NCBI GenBank assembly: GCA_025458035.1
Contig: JALOTH010000007.1
Coordinates: 1 to 37,911, forward strand
Length of the DNA stretch: 37,911 nt
Reading direction: 5' to 3'
From: Rhodospirillales bacterium
GTDB lineage: Bacteria; Pseudomonadota; Alphaproteobacteria; Rhodospirillales; Defluviicoccaceae
The notes beneath the pieces were generated by a model that was not told where the DNA came from, searched no databases, and saw only the letters and a list, made by a program, of their open reading frames with translations. Below are positions 8,422 to 16,784 of the stretch, piece after piece. Numbering within the stretch: the stretch's first letter is position 1; each line of letters opens with the position of its first letter. The translations under genes and the position numbers were made by a program.

Positions 8422-11196
8422 TCAGGTCGGCGTCGTGGTCGCACTGGGCGGCGGCGCCATCGCCGGTACGGCGGAAAGCTGCAAGCCCGAACGAAGGGCG
8501 TCGGCCGCGGTGGTTGTCGCAAAGACCTGCATCAGCTTGGCGATCGCTCCGGTCCAGCCGGTGTGATGGCTGGCGCCGAGGCCGGCACCGGTGTCGCCGT
8601 GGAAATACTCATGGAATGGAATGCAACCGCGCCAGTGGGGATCGAGCTCGAAGATTTCGTATCCACCCGAAACCGGCCGCCGGCCGCTGCCCGTGTCGAT
8701 CAGGAACAGGCTCTGCAACCGGCGCACGATTTCCGCCGCAACGGCGAATAGCGTCATCGTCTTGCCGGAACCGGTGGGGCATTCGACGGTGAACTCCTCA
8801 CCGTAGTAGGAGAAATAGCGTAACAGGGCCTCAACGATCATCAGGTTGAACGGCATCCAGATCGGCCCGCGCCAGTTGGTGTTTCCGCCATAGGTGGCCG
8901 ACAGTGTTTCTCCCGGCTCGTATTCGAGGCGATAGACGTCGCGATCGACGCTGAAGGTGACGGGGGCATCGCGATGCTGGCGCGACAGCGAGCGGATACC
9001 GAAGTCGCTCAGGAACTCGTTGGGATCGAGAAGACGGGTGAGGATGCGGCGAAGTTGATGCTCGTTGACGGCGGCGAGCATGACGCGGCCGGCTGGACCC
9101 GTCGCGCACGGCGACACGATTGTCGCCGCCAGTCCCGGGTACCGCTCAAAGTAGGCCTGCGCCCGCTCGGCGAGGGCCTGCAACGGACTGCCGTCGGCGG
9201 GGGGCGCATAGACGACGACAGCGCACAGCGGCAACAGCCCGGCGGCCGAGCGTGCCTTCAGGCGGATGCCGTCGCCGTTTGAAAACCGCAGCACGTCGTA
9301 ATAAAAGCCGTCTGCCTCGTCCCAGAGTTCGTCATCGCGGGTGCCAAGCCGGCTCATGCTGGTGGCAATTCGCAGGAATATGTCCAGGAACCGGCAGGCC
9401 CAGCCCGCATACAGGGGCTCGGCGTCGGCGAGATCAGCCGCCATGTCGAGCATGGACGCGGTGTAAAAGGCGGTCCACGCGGTGCCGTCCAACTGCCCGA
9501 GGGAACTGCCGGCGGGTAGTTGGGCCGCACGATCAAAAACACCCATCGTGTCGAGGCCGAGACGGCCGCCGGCCAGGATGGTGTTGCCATCCATGTCGCG
9601 ACGGTTGAGCCACCACGTGAAGTTGGCAATCAGCGTCGTGAACGAGCGTTTGTAAAACTCAAGATCGCCGACGCCGTAATTGATCTGTCGATCCGCGTGG
9701 TAGACGAACCGCGTCGCCCAGGCGTGCATCGGCGGCATCACGTTGGAGAAATTCCATTCGTAAGCCGGGATTTGGCCCGTCGGGTGAAGATAACGATCGC
9801 CGATGATCAGCGACAACTGCTGCTTGGCGAAGGCCGGATCGACCATCGCGAGCGGAACCGTTTGGAAGGCGAGATCCCAGGCGGCAAACCAAGGGTACTC
9901 CCACTTGTCGGGGACCGACAGCACGTCATGGGCATTGAAGGTCTGCCAGTCCCGATTGCGGACGCGGGAGCCGGCGTTGCGCCCCGTCGCGTCGATGCCG
10001 TGCTCCGCCAGCGACGTCTCCACGTCGAACGTATAGACCTGTTTCGTCCACAAGGTCCCTGCCAGCGCTTGCCGCATCACCTGCTGCTGCTCGCTGCTGA
10101 GGTGAGCCGGAATGACGGTGGCGTAAAAGGCATCCGCTTCCTCGCGGCGGGCGGCGAGCGTTTGCTCGAAGGTCACCGCGAACGGCTTGAGGCCGCCGCG
10201 GCCCGCACTGGAGCGCAGCGCCGATGGCGACAGGTTGGTCAATCGCAGGCGGACGGTTTCGCTGGCGCCGGGCAGCAGCGTCAACCGGTAGTGCGCCGCG
10301 GCCTTGGTTCCCGACATCGCCGGATTGATGGTGTCGTTGCGGCCGTTGACGATGGCATCGTTGATCCCGTCTTTCACGTATGGCGTCCGGTTCGGCCGCC
10401 CATACAGCCGCCAGCGATTGGTTTCGTTTGCGGTGAACAGCATCGGGACGGTGCGGTCGCAGTACAGGTAGTAGTCGCCAAGCTCGTGGTGAATGGCGGT
10501 GACGACGCTGACGCTCCCCGGTCCCAGCGCTCGCGACAGGTTCGGTTGCGGTGATCCGGCCGCCCACGACCAGGTATTGCGGAACCATAACGTCGGCAGC
10601 AGATGCAATTCGGCCGCGACATCGCCACGGTTGGCGGCGTTGATGACGATCAGAATGTCTTCAGGGGCGGCCTTCGCGTACTCGATCTCCACATCAAAGT
10701 ATCTTCCCGCCGAAAAAACGCCGGTGTCGATCAGTTCATATTCCGGTTCATGCCGGCTTCGCTGTCTGTTTGCCGATAGGATCTGGTCATACGGATAGCT
10801 TGCATGGGGGTACTTGTAGAGGCAGCGCATGTAGGAGTGGGTCGGTGTCGCATCGAGGTAATAATAGTATTCCTTTACGTCCTCGCCGTGGTTGCCCTCG
10901 CCATTGGTCAGCCCGAACAGGCGCTCTTTCAGGATGGGATCGGCGCCATTCCACAAGGCCAGCGCGAAACAGAGGATTTGCCGGTCGTCGCTGAAGCCGG
11001 CAAGCCCGTCTTCGCCCCAGCGAAAGGCCCGCGAGCGGGCATGGTCGTGCGGGCAGTCATTCCAGGCATCGCCGGTTTCGCTCAAGTCCTCGCGCACCGT
11101 GCCCCATTGCCGCTCGCTGACATAGGGCCCCCACTTCCGCCACTCCGGCCCTCCGTCCCGCTCCGCTTCCGCGAGGCGCTGATGCTCCGGCGTCAT
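8422..11196 (-). CDS. Large glycoside hydrolase, GH63/MGH1-like (alpha/alpha)6-barrel glucosidase
   Basis: A protein of 924 residues without signal peptide, so probably cytoplasmic. The first third is a beta-sandwich-like region. The rest is the (alpha/alpha)6 barrel, with GH63-type signatures such as WDLAFQTVPLAMVDP, DELWDEADGFYYDVL, GNTNWRGPIWMPFN and the C-terminal GDTGAGLGASHHTGWTG. Family members hydrolyse alpha-glucosides such as glucosylglycerate or oligosaccharides; the substrate cannot be told. The start at 11196 is chosen because GAGAGGAGAACGGGG lies directly before it; 21 further in-frame codons upstream lack such a site. It stands alone, convergent with the JAMM gene and divergent from the DUF983 gene. 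I cannot assign the catalytic acids with certainty. Confidence 0.85.
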   Translation of the reverse strand: MTPEHQRLAEAERDGGPEWRKWGPYVSERQWGTVREDLSETGDAWNDCPHDHARSRAFRWGEDGLAGFSDDRQILCFALALWNGADPILKERLFGLTNGEGNHGEDVKEYYYYLDATPTHSYMRCLYKYPHASYPYDQILSANRQRSRHEPEYELIDTGVFSAGRYFDVEIEYAKAAPEDILIVINAANRGDVAAELHLLPTLWFRNTWSWAAGSPQPNLSRALGPGSVSVVTAIHHELGDYYLYCDRTVPMLFTANETNRWRLYGRPNRTPYVKDGINDAIVNGRNDTINPAMSGTKAAAHYRLTLLPGASETVRLRLTNLSPSALRSSAGRGGLKPFAVTFEQTLAARREEADAFYATVIPAHLSSEQQQVMRQALAGTLWTKQVYTFDVETSLAEHGIDATGRNAGSRVRNRDWQTFNAHDVLSVPDKWEYPWFAAWDLAFQTVPLAMVDPAFAKQQLSLIIGDRYLHPTGQIPAYEWNFSNVMPPMHAWATRFVYHADRQINYGVGDLEFYKRSFTTLIANFTWWLNRRDMDGNTILAGGRLGLDTMGVFDRAAQLPAGSSLGQLDGTAWTAFYTASMLDMAADLADAEPLYAGWACRFLDIFLRIATSMSRLGTRDDELWDEADGFYYDVLRFSNGDGIRLKARSAAGLLPLCAVVVYAPPADGSPLQALAERAQAYFERYPGLAATIVSPCATGPAGRVMLAAVNEHQLRRILTRLLDPNEFLSDFGIRSLSRQHRDAPVTFSVDRDVYRLEYEPGETLSATYGGNTNWRGPIWMPFNLMIVEALLRYFSYYGEEFTVECPTGSGKTMTLFAVAAEIVRRLQSLFLIDTGSGRRPVSGGYEIFELDPHWRGCIPFHEYFHGDTGAGLGASHHTGWTGAIAKLMQVFATTTAADALRSGLQLSAVPAMAPPPSATTTPT

Positions 11197-11411
11197 CCCC
11201 GTTCTCCTCTCGGCCGGCAACGGTGACACCCCGATCTGCGAGCCTCTGTTCACTGACAAGGCTGCCGCAATATGGGCGACTTAACAAGCCACCCGTATGC
11301 GGGGCCATGGGCGGCGGCAGTGTTGGCGCGGGCGCAAGGATGATAGGAGGTGGGCTTGACCTGAGTGAGGGCGCGTCCGGCGGTCCCTTGCCGCCCATAG
11401 GAGACCGATCT

Positions 11412-11792
11412 TTGGCAACAGCGATCAGCAAGCGCCCGTCGTTCCCGGCCGCCGTCTGGCGGGGCATCTCCGGTCGCTGCCCGAACTGCGGTCGCGGCCG
11501 GCTGTTTCGGTCCTACTTGAAGCCGGTCGACGCCTGCGAGGTCTGCCGCGAGCCGTTCGGACACATTCGCGCCGACGATGCGCCGCCGTGGCTGACCATC
11601 CTTGTTGTCGGACACCTTGTCGTGCCGGTGGCGGTAGCGGTCGATCGGCTCCAGCCTTGGCCCGATTGGCTATCGATGATGGTCTGGCCGTTGCTGGCGC
11701 TGGCGCTCGCCTTGATCATCCTGCCGCGCGCCAAGGGATTGTTCCTCGCCGCCATCTGGCTGACACGCGGCCCCGGATCGGAGCGCGACTGA
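11412..11792 (+). CDS. DUF983 zinc-ribbon membrane protein
   Basis: A 126-residue protein of unknown function. Two CxxC pairs near the N-terminus (CPNCGRGRLF, then CEVC about 20 residues on) should form a zinc ribbon, and APPWLTILVVGH begins two membrane helices. The start is probably TTG at 11412: AGGAGA lies seven bases upstream, while the earlier in-frame ATGs at 11307 and 11340 would add a low-complexity stretch not expected in this family. It converges with thiE, with 38 bases between the stops. Confidence 0.8.
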   Translation: MATAISKRPSFPAAVWRGISGRCPNCGRGRLFRSYLKPVDACEVCREPFGHIRADDAPPWLTILVVGHLVVPVAVAVDRLQPWPDWLSMMVWPLLALALALIILPRAKGLFLAAIWLTRGPGSERD

Positions 11793-11830
11793 GCGCAAAG
11801 CCGGTGCCGTTTTCTGTGTGTTGCCGCGGC

Positions 11831-12511
11831 TCACACCGTGTCGGGCCAGGCGGTCCAGACGGCGCGGCGAGGCAGGGCTTCGGCGATGGCGTGGGCGAAA
11901 GCCACGACGGCCGCCGCCGGACCCGCCGGATGGTGCCAGACCCCCGACGACACGGCGAGAAAGTCGGCACCGGCCTCGACCAGCGGCGCGCAGTTTTCCG
12001 GCGTGATGCCGCCAATCGCCACGCACGGCACCGTCGTCACGTCCGCCCACCAGCGCACCAGGTCGACGGACGCCTGGGCGGTCGCATCCTTCGTCGTCGT
12101 CGGGAAAAAAGCACCGAACGCAACGTAATCGGCGCCGGCTTCCGCCGCTTCGATGGCGAGGTGGCGTGACGCGTGGCAGGTCACGCCAACGATGCGATAG
12201 TCGCCGATCAGGCGCCGCGCCTCGGCGTACGGCGCATCGCCCTGGCCCACGTGCACGCCGTCACAGCCCAACTCGGCGGCGAGGTCAGGCCGGTCGTTGA
12301 GGATGAAGGCGGCGCCCCGCTCCTGAACGATGGGTTGCAGGCGATGAACGGCGGCACGGATCGCGGCGTCGTCAACATCCTTGAGCCGCAATTGCACCGC
12401 CGCCACGTCGCCCGCTGCCAGTGCGGCGGTCAGCGGCAACGAAAACGCCGCCGCATCGAGGTGCGGCGGCGTGATCAGGTACAGCCGGCAGGCCGGAGGT
12501 TCGGCGGTCAC
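11831..12511 (-). CDS. thiE: Thiamine-phosphate synthase
   Basis: Joins hydroxymethylpyrimidine diphosphate and thiazole phosphate to give thiamine phosphate. The 226-residue TIM barrel shows the expected motifs: QLRLKD (about 40-45), [19 protein letters not shown] (near 72), GVTCH with the [17 protein letters not shown] loop, and IGGITPEN followed by [12 protein letters not shown] for phosphate binding. It starts at GTG, overlapping the TGA of the aldolase gene upstream (GTGA), so the two are co-translated. The pairing with fba is not functional in an obvious way. The pyrimidine kinase partner could be the ThiD-like gene at 32.5 kb. Confidence 0.94.
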   Translation of the reverse strand: MTAEPPACRLYLITPPHLDAAAFSLPLTAALAAGDVAAVQLRLKDVDDAAIRAAVHRLQPIVQERGAAFILNDRPDLAAELGCDGVHVGQGDAPYAEARRLIGDYRIVGVTCHASRHLAIEAAEAGADYVAFGAFFPTTTKDATAQASVDLVRWWADVTTVPCVAIGGITPENCAPLVEAGADFLAVSSGVWHHPAGPAAAVVAFAHAIAEALPRRAVWTAWPDTV

Positions 12512-13467
12512 TCCGCCGCCTTTGCCACCGCCGACTTGTCCTCACGACCGAGGAAGATGTTGATGATGCGATCCAGCATGTCGAGTGCCTCGTCGCGCGG
12601 CCGCTGGAAGGTGTTGCGGCCAATAATCAGGCCGTTGCCGCCGCCGGCGACCACGTCGCGCGCATCGTCATACACCGCATCCGCACCCTTCTTGGCGCCG
12701 CCCGAAAACACGACGAGCCGCTTGCCGTTGAACGCCGCCTGCATGATGTTGCGAACGCGCGCCGCCTGTGTCGAGATGTCAATTTTCTGATCTTCGTAAA
12801 CTTTTTTCGCCTCTGATTGCTCGAGGTCGGCGGATGGCAGCTTGACCTTGATGATGTTGGCGCCCATCAGCGCCGCCATGTGCGCGGCATAGGCGTCGAC
12901 GTCGATCGCCGTTTCGCCGGTCTTCGAAACGTTGCCGCCACGCGGATACGACCAGACGACGGTGGCGATGCCCTTGGACTTGGCTTCGCGCGTCAACTCG
13001 CGCAGTTCCTCGAGCATCTCCAGCGATTGATCGGAACCCGGATAGATCGTGTAGCCGATGGCAGCGCAGCCGAGGCGGACGGCGTCGTCGACGGAAGCCG
13101 TGACGGCCTGGTCGGGGGCCTCCTTGCTGCGGAACAGGGTGTTGGAGCTGTTGACCTTGAGGATGAAGGGGATCTGCCCGGCGAATTGATCGGCGACACA
13201 CTCGATCATGCCCAGTACCGACGCATAGGCATTCAAGCCGGCATCAATCGCCAGTTGGCAGTGATAGACCGGGTCGTAGCCATCCGGGTTGGGCGCAAAG
13301 CTGCGGATCGGGCCATGTTCGAAGCCCTGGTCGACCGGCAGGATCACCAGCTTGCCGGTGCCGGCAAGGCGGCCGGTGCACAGCATGCGAGCAATGTTTG
13401 CTTTGACCGCGGGTGTCTCGCTCTCGTAATTCTCAAGGATTTTCTTGACGCGTTGTGTGACTTTCAT
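12508..13467 (-). CDS. fbaB: Class I fructose-bisphosphate aldolase, DhnA/FbaB type
   Basis: Reversibly splits fructose 1,6-bisphosphate into two triose phosphates through a Schiff base, without metal. The protein has 319 residues and resembles E. coli FbaB rather than the animal-type or metal-dependent enzymes: [22 protein letters not shown] (residues 31-52, slightly shortened in family members), [21 protein letters not shown] and the IIKVKLP strand at 205-211, where the Schiff-base lysine is expected. The ATG has GAATGAGG upstream. It precedes thiE with a four-base overlap and follows the small unknown gene and gap. The family call is firm; the symbol is by analogy. Confidence 0.93.
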   Translation of the reverse strand: MKVTQRVKKILENYESETPAVKANIARMLCTGRLAGTGKLVILPVDQGFEHGPIRSFAPNPDGYDPVYHCQLAIDAGLNAYASVLGMIECVADQFAGQIPFILKVNSSNTLFRSKEAPDQAVTASVDDAVRLGCAAIGYTIYPGSDQSLEMLEELRELTREAKSKGIATVVWSYPRGGNVSKTGETAIDVDAYAAHMAALMGANIIKVKLPSADLEQSEAKKVYEDQKIDISTQAARVRNIMQAAFNGKRLVVFSGGAKKGADAVYDDARDVVAGGGNGLIIGRNTFQRPRDEALDMLDRIINIFLGREDKSAVAKAAE

Positions 13468-13558
13468 ACCTCATTCTCCCATATTTTTTCGAAGGAAGCC
13501 CGAACGTCAGATACACCCTCAGCGCCGCGATGGCAACGCGACCGTGCGGTCAAATGGG

Positions 13559-14002
13559 TCATTTTCGAGCGTGGCCGAGCCATTCCGTGGCCTCTTGGGG
13601 CACGTTCTCGCAGCGGAAAAGGTCGAGCGCGTCGCTCGCATCTCCCCGATCGATGGCAACGCCGGCCTGGCGCGCCAGGTCCTCGAGGCGAGCCTGTGCC
13701 AAGGCCGTTGCGTTGATCCGAAGATGGCGGATGCCGGCACCGATCGCCGCCAGCGCATGGCCCGGCGCGTCGCCGCAATCGAGGATGAAGGTCGCATCCG
13801 CCGCCGGCACCGCGCGCGCCGCCGCCGCCGTCATCGCGGCGAACACCTCGGCGCCCCAGGAGGCGGCGGCCCCTGGTGGGCTGAGCACGCGCACCGCCCT
13901 GCCGTGGCGCGCGGCGACGGCAAGGACGGCAATCATCTGTGACAGATCGTAGGCGATAAAAGCGGGATGACGGCCTTCATGGTGTTGCCGGCATGGCGGC
14001 AA
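13559..14002 (-). CDS. Small conserved protein of unknown function between gap and fba
   Basis: The clear coding part runs from residue IAYDLSQMIAVLAVAARHG to WLGHARK and looks like an alpha/beta fold with repeated Ala-rich strands (RVLSPPGAAASWGAEVF, then DATFILDCGDAPGHALAAI). I do not recognise a catalytic motif. The start is uncertain. The frame has a TTG at 14002 (147 residues) and an ATG at 13936 (125 residues) that would cut into the first strand. An ATG at 13980 with a plausible N-terminus (MKAVIP) is one base out of frame, so a frameshift or sequencing error near 13960-13965 is possible. It lies in line with gap and fba on the same strand and is probably co-transcribed. Confidence 0.6.
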   Translation of the reverse strand: MPPCRQHHEGRHPAFIAYDLSQMIAVLAVAARHGRAVRVLSPPGAAASWGAEVFAAMTAAAARAVPAADATFILDCGDAPGHALAAIGAGIRHLRINATALAQARLEDLARQAGVAIDRGDASDALDLFRCENVPQEATEWLGHARK

Positions 14003-14073
14003 CCGCGATGAGACGAAGCCGGCGGGCAGGGGACTGCCCTTGACCGGTTTCGTCTCGGTTCGCAAGCCTGGGA

Positions 14074-15078
14074 TCAGAGTGCGGCCCAGGCGACAGCGGT
14101 ATCGGACATGCGGTTGGAGAAGCCCCACTCGTTGTCGTACCAGGTCATGATCCGCACCATGGTGCCGTCGATAACCTGCGTGTGGTTGCCGTCGAAGTTG
14201 GAGCTGTGCGCATCGGTGTTGAAGTCGATGGAGACCACCTTGTCCATGGTGTAGCTGAGGACGCCCTTCAACTCGCCTTCCGCCGCCGCCTTCATCGCGT
14301 CGTTGACTTCCTGCGCCGTCGTCGGCTTTTTGACGATGCAGACGAGGTCGACAACCGAAACGTTCGCCGTCGGCACGCGGATCGCCGAGCCGTCGAGCTT
14401 GCCCTTCAGTTGCGGCAGCACGAGGCCGACGGCGCGGGCGGCGCCAGTGGTCGTCGGGATCATCGACATCGCCGCGGCGCGTGAGCGGTGCAGGTCCTTG
14501 TGCAGCGTGTCGACGAGGCGCTGGTCACCGGTGTAGGCGTGGATGGTGGTCATGTAGCCGCGCTCGATGCCGAGCAGCCGGTCGAGGATGTAGGCTACAG
14601 GCGCGAGGCAGTTGGTCGTGCACGACGCGTTGGAGACGACGGTGTCGCTCTTGGCCAGGGTGTTGTGGTTGACGCCATAGACGATGGTCTTGTCGGCGCC
14701 GCCGGACGGCGCGGAAACGAGGACGCGCGGCGCGCCGGCTTCGAGGTGCTGCACCGCCTTGTCCTTGTCGGTGAAGCGGCCGGTGCACTCGTACACGACA
14801 TCGACGCCGAGCGACTTCCACGGCAGCTTCTTAGGATCGGGTTCGGCGAGGGCCGCGACCTCGTGGCCGTTGACCACCAACGCCTTGTCGGTGCTGGTCA
14901 CGGTGCCGGGGAACCGGCCGTGGATCGAGTCGTACTTCAGCAGGTATGCATTCGTTGCGACCGGGCCGAGGTCATTGATCGCCACGATCTCGACGTCGTT
15001 CCGGCCACTTTGCACCGCCGCGCGCATAGCCAGACGACCGATGCGCCCAAAGCCATTGATTCCTACCCTGATCGCCAT
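14074..15078 (-). CDS. gap: Glyceraldehyde-3-phosphate dehydrogenase, type I
   Basis: Oxidises glyceraldehyde 3-phosphate to 1,3-bisphosphoglycerate. The protein has 334 residues: the Rossmann motif [10 protein letters not shown] (6-15), the active site SNASCTTNC with catalytic Cys153, and H180 ([10 protein letters not shown]). [19 protein letters not shown] and [12 protein letters not shown] are also typical. A strong ribosome site (GGAGGAA) precedes the ATG. It is first in the minus-strand cluster gap - unknown - fba - thiE, in which the usual pgk is absent. A weak promoter (TTGACG at 15231-15236, GATTGT at 15208-15213) may lie upstream. Confidence 0.97.
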   Translation of the reverse strand: MAIRVGINGFGRIGRLAMRAAVQSGRNDVEIVAINDLGPVATNAYLLKYDSIHGRFPGTVTSTDKALVVNGHEVAALAEPDPKKLPWKSLGVDVVYECTGRFTDKDKAVQHLEAGAPRVLVSAPSGGADKTIVYGVNHNTLAKSDTVVSNASCTTNCLAPVAYILDRLLGIERGYMTTIHAYTGDQRLVDTLHKDLHRSRAAAMSMIPTTTGAARAVGLVLPQLKGKLDGSAIRVPTANVSVVDLVCIVKKPTTAQEVNDAMKAAAEGELKGVLSYTMDKVVSIDFNTDAHSSNFDGNHTQVIDGTMVRIMTWYDNEWGFSNRMSDTAVAWAAL

Positions 15079-15283
15079 TGGTTTCCTCCATCGATCACGA
15101 AAGCCGCTGATTGCAGACGATTCGGCGGCTTGCGCCGTCTCTCTGGCTCGGCAAGCCGACGATCGTTTTCCCCGCAGAGATAGATGTGCCCGCTAAGAAT
15201 GACCCGCACAATCGTCGGATCGCTCGATTCCGTCAACGGGTTTTTCCTTGACTGAGGGCGCCGGGAAGGACGCCCGCAAGCGG

Positions 15284-15313
15284 TTGACGGCGGCAAATGT
15301 CGACGCTTATCGT
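15284..15313 (+). promoter_or_regulatory. Candidate promoter for the DUF4164-zapA operon
   Basis: TTGACG (15284-15289) and TATCGT (15308-15313) are separated by 18 bases in the 246-base divergent region between gap and the DUF4164 gene. Transcription would start near 15320. That is too close to the ATG at 15325 to give it a ribosome site, and so slightly favours the GTG start at 15349. Match by eye only. Confidence 0.35.
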
Positions 15314-15324
15314 CAGCGGCGCTG

Positions 15325-15591
15325 ATGAACCCACTCAAGGTGGAGATTGTGACCGTCTCGCACTCGTCCGCGGCGCAGGACGTCGCCAAGGCGCTGGCGC
15401 GCTTGACCGCAGCAGTCGAAGCGCTGGAAAGCGCGGCAGAACACCTCGACCGTCAGCGGCCAATGCCGGCTGACACGACGATCGAAGCGGCGCGCGCCGA
15501 CCTCGACGCCCTGCGCGAGCTCCACACCTCGGTCAGTCAGCAACTGGATACCGCGATCGCCCGGCTGCGGGTGCTGGTGAAATCGGAGTAG
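15325..15591 (+). CDS. Small coiled-coil protein, DUF4164-like, upstream of zapA
   Basis: An 88-residue, almost wholly helical protein with heptad-like spacing (DVAKALARLTAAVEALES, later LRELHTSVSQQLDTAIARL), like the DUF4164 proteins that I recall before zapA in alphaproteobacteria. A cell-division role is inferred only from position. The ATG at 15325 has no ribosome site, whereas an in-frame GTG at 15349 follows AAGGTGGAG and would give 80 residues; either is possible. It ends three bases before the zapA ATG, so the two are surely co-translated. Confidence 0.75.
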   Translation: MNPLKVEIVTVSHSSAAQDVAKALARLTAAVEALESAAEHLDRQRPMPADTTIEAARADLDALRELHTSVSQQLDTAIARLRVLVKSE

Positions 15592-15594
15592 GCG

Positions 15595-15945
15595 ATGGGG
15601 CAAGTGGCGGTGACGGTGAACGGCCGTCGCTTCGATATTACCTGCGATGATGGCCAGGAACAGCATGTCCAGGCGCTGGCCGCGGACATTGACCACCGCG
15701 TCGCCACGCTGGTCGAAAGCCTCGGCGCGCTTGGCGATACCCGGCTGCTGCTGCTGGCCGCGCTTCTCATCGCCGATGACCTCGAACAGGCCCGATCGGA
15801 GGTCGATGCATGGCGCCAGCGCATCGATCAGGATGGGCGGTTGGCGCCGGGAGCCGCAACGCTGTTCGACACGCCGATCGACGCGACGTTGACCGAACTC
15901 GCCTTGAGGATCGAAGCGGTTGCCGCGCGCCTGCGGGACGCTTAA
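15595..15945 (+). CDS. zapA: Cell division protein ZapA
   Basis: Binds FtsZ filaments and promotes Z-ring bundling at midcell. The protein has 116 residues: the N-terminal beta-hairpin VTVNGRRFDITCDDGQEQH, then a long helix (VQALAADIDHRVATLVESLG, TRLLLLAALLIADDLEQAR) that dimerises. Both are diagnostic of ZapA. It is followed six bases later by the 6S RNA and then the folate cyclo-ligase gene, the order also known in E. coli. Confidence 0.92.
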   Translation: MGQVAVTVNGRRFDITCDDGQEQHVQALAADIDHRVATLVESLGALGDTRLLLLAALLIADDLEQARSEVDAWRQRIDQDGRLAPGAATLFDTPIDATLTELALRIEAVAARLRDA

Positions 15946-15950
15946 CTCAG

Positions 15951-16123
15951 CGGTGGGACGGTTTGCTGAGGGGCACGTCAGGCTCTGCATCCCTCTGGCC
16001 AACAGTGATCTCAACGGGAGCTGTCCCTGTCGTTCGTATCGCGAACGGTAAATGGCACCCACCTGCGCTCGCAGGCCTGAGAGGATCACACCCGCCAACG
16101 GCCCCATCGGCGCCGTCCCACCC
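15951..16123 (+). ncRNA. ssrS: 6S RNA
   Basis: A 173-base segment between zapA and the 5-formyl-THF cyclo-ligase gene, the standard site of 6S RNA. It folds as a long rod. GGTGGGACGG (15952-15961) pairs perfectly with CCGTCCCACC (16113-16122). GCTGAGGGGC (15965-15974) pairs with 16101-16111 with one bulge. CCTCTGGCC can pair imperfectly with GGCCTGAGAGG around 16074-16084. A short hairpin CCTGCG/CGCAGG (16062-16075) sits where the 3' side of the central bubble is expected, and an apical hairpin CGTTCG/CGAACG (16031-16047) closes the tip. 6S RNA mimics an open promoter and sequesters housekeeping RNA polymerase in stationary phase. Ends are approximate. Confidence 0.85.
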
Positions 16124-16162
16124 CCTCTGCTGCCGCCAGAGCCGGTGGCACCGCCGCGTGAG

Positions 16163-16777
16163 ATGCCGACCGCCATGCCGACCGACGCCGCCATCGCCGA
16201 AGACAAGCGCGCCCTTCGTAAGCGGATGCGCGCCTTGCGGCTGGTTGCCGACCAGAAACAGGGTCCGGATGCGGCGCTTGGCCTGATCGCGGCCTTCATG
16301 CCGCATCTTGATGAATTCGCACTGACACCCGACCGCATCGTCGCCGGCTTCTGGCCGATCATCACCGAAATCGACGTGCGACCGTTGCTGGCGCGGATTG
16401 AGGCGCGCGGCATTGCCTTGGCATTACCGGTCCCGGCGGGAGCGGACGCGCCGCTGCTGTTTCGGCGCTGGCGGCCGGCCGAGGATCGGTTGGTCGAGGG
16501 GCCGCACGGCACCGCGCATCCTCCGGACAGCGAACCGGCGGTCGTGCCCAGCGTGCTGTTTGTGCCGGGCCTCGCGTTTGACGGCGAAGGCCATCGTCTC
16601 GGCCAGGGCGGCGGTTACTACGATCGAACGCTGCGCAGCTTGCGGCGTCAGCATGCCGTCACGGCCATTGGCGTCGGTTACGCCGTGCAGCGCCTGCCGC
16701 AGGTGCCCCACGGCGAGCATGACGAACGCATGGACTGGCTGCTCAGCGAAGACGCACTGGAGCGGGTCGCCGGATGA
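16163..16777 (+). CDS. 5-formyltetrahydrofolate cyclo-ligase
   Basis: Converts 5-formyl-THF to 5,10-methenyl-THF using ATP, returning stored folate to the one-carbon pool. The protein has 204 residues. The N-terminal helix DKRALRKRMRALR begins the family domain, and GQGGGYYDRTL (near 150) is the nucleotide-binding signature, preceded by PGLAFDGEGHRLG. ATGs at 16163 and 16175 are both possible; neither has a strong ribosome site, and an earlier ATG at 16052 lies inside the 6S RNA and is rejected. It ends eight bases before the YmdB-like gene. Confidence 0.93.
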   Translation: MPTAMPTDAAIAEDKRALRKRMRALRLVADQKQGPDAALGLIAAFMPHLDEFALTPDRIVAGFWPIITEIDVRPLLARIEARGIALALPVPAGADAPLLFRRWRPAEDRLVEGPHGTAHPPDSEPAVVPSVLFVPGLAFDGEGHRLGQGGGYYDRTLRSLRRQHAVTAIGVGYAVQRLPQVPHGEHDERMDWLLSEDALERVAG

Positions 16778-16784
16778 GGGCACG

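Noticed and set aside
16052-16162. N-terminal extension of the folate cyclo-ligase
   Set aside because: The added residues are Pro-rich, fall within the 6S RNA fold and precede the family domain; the start at 16163 or 16175 fits better.
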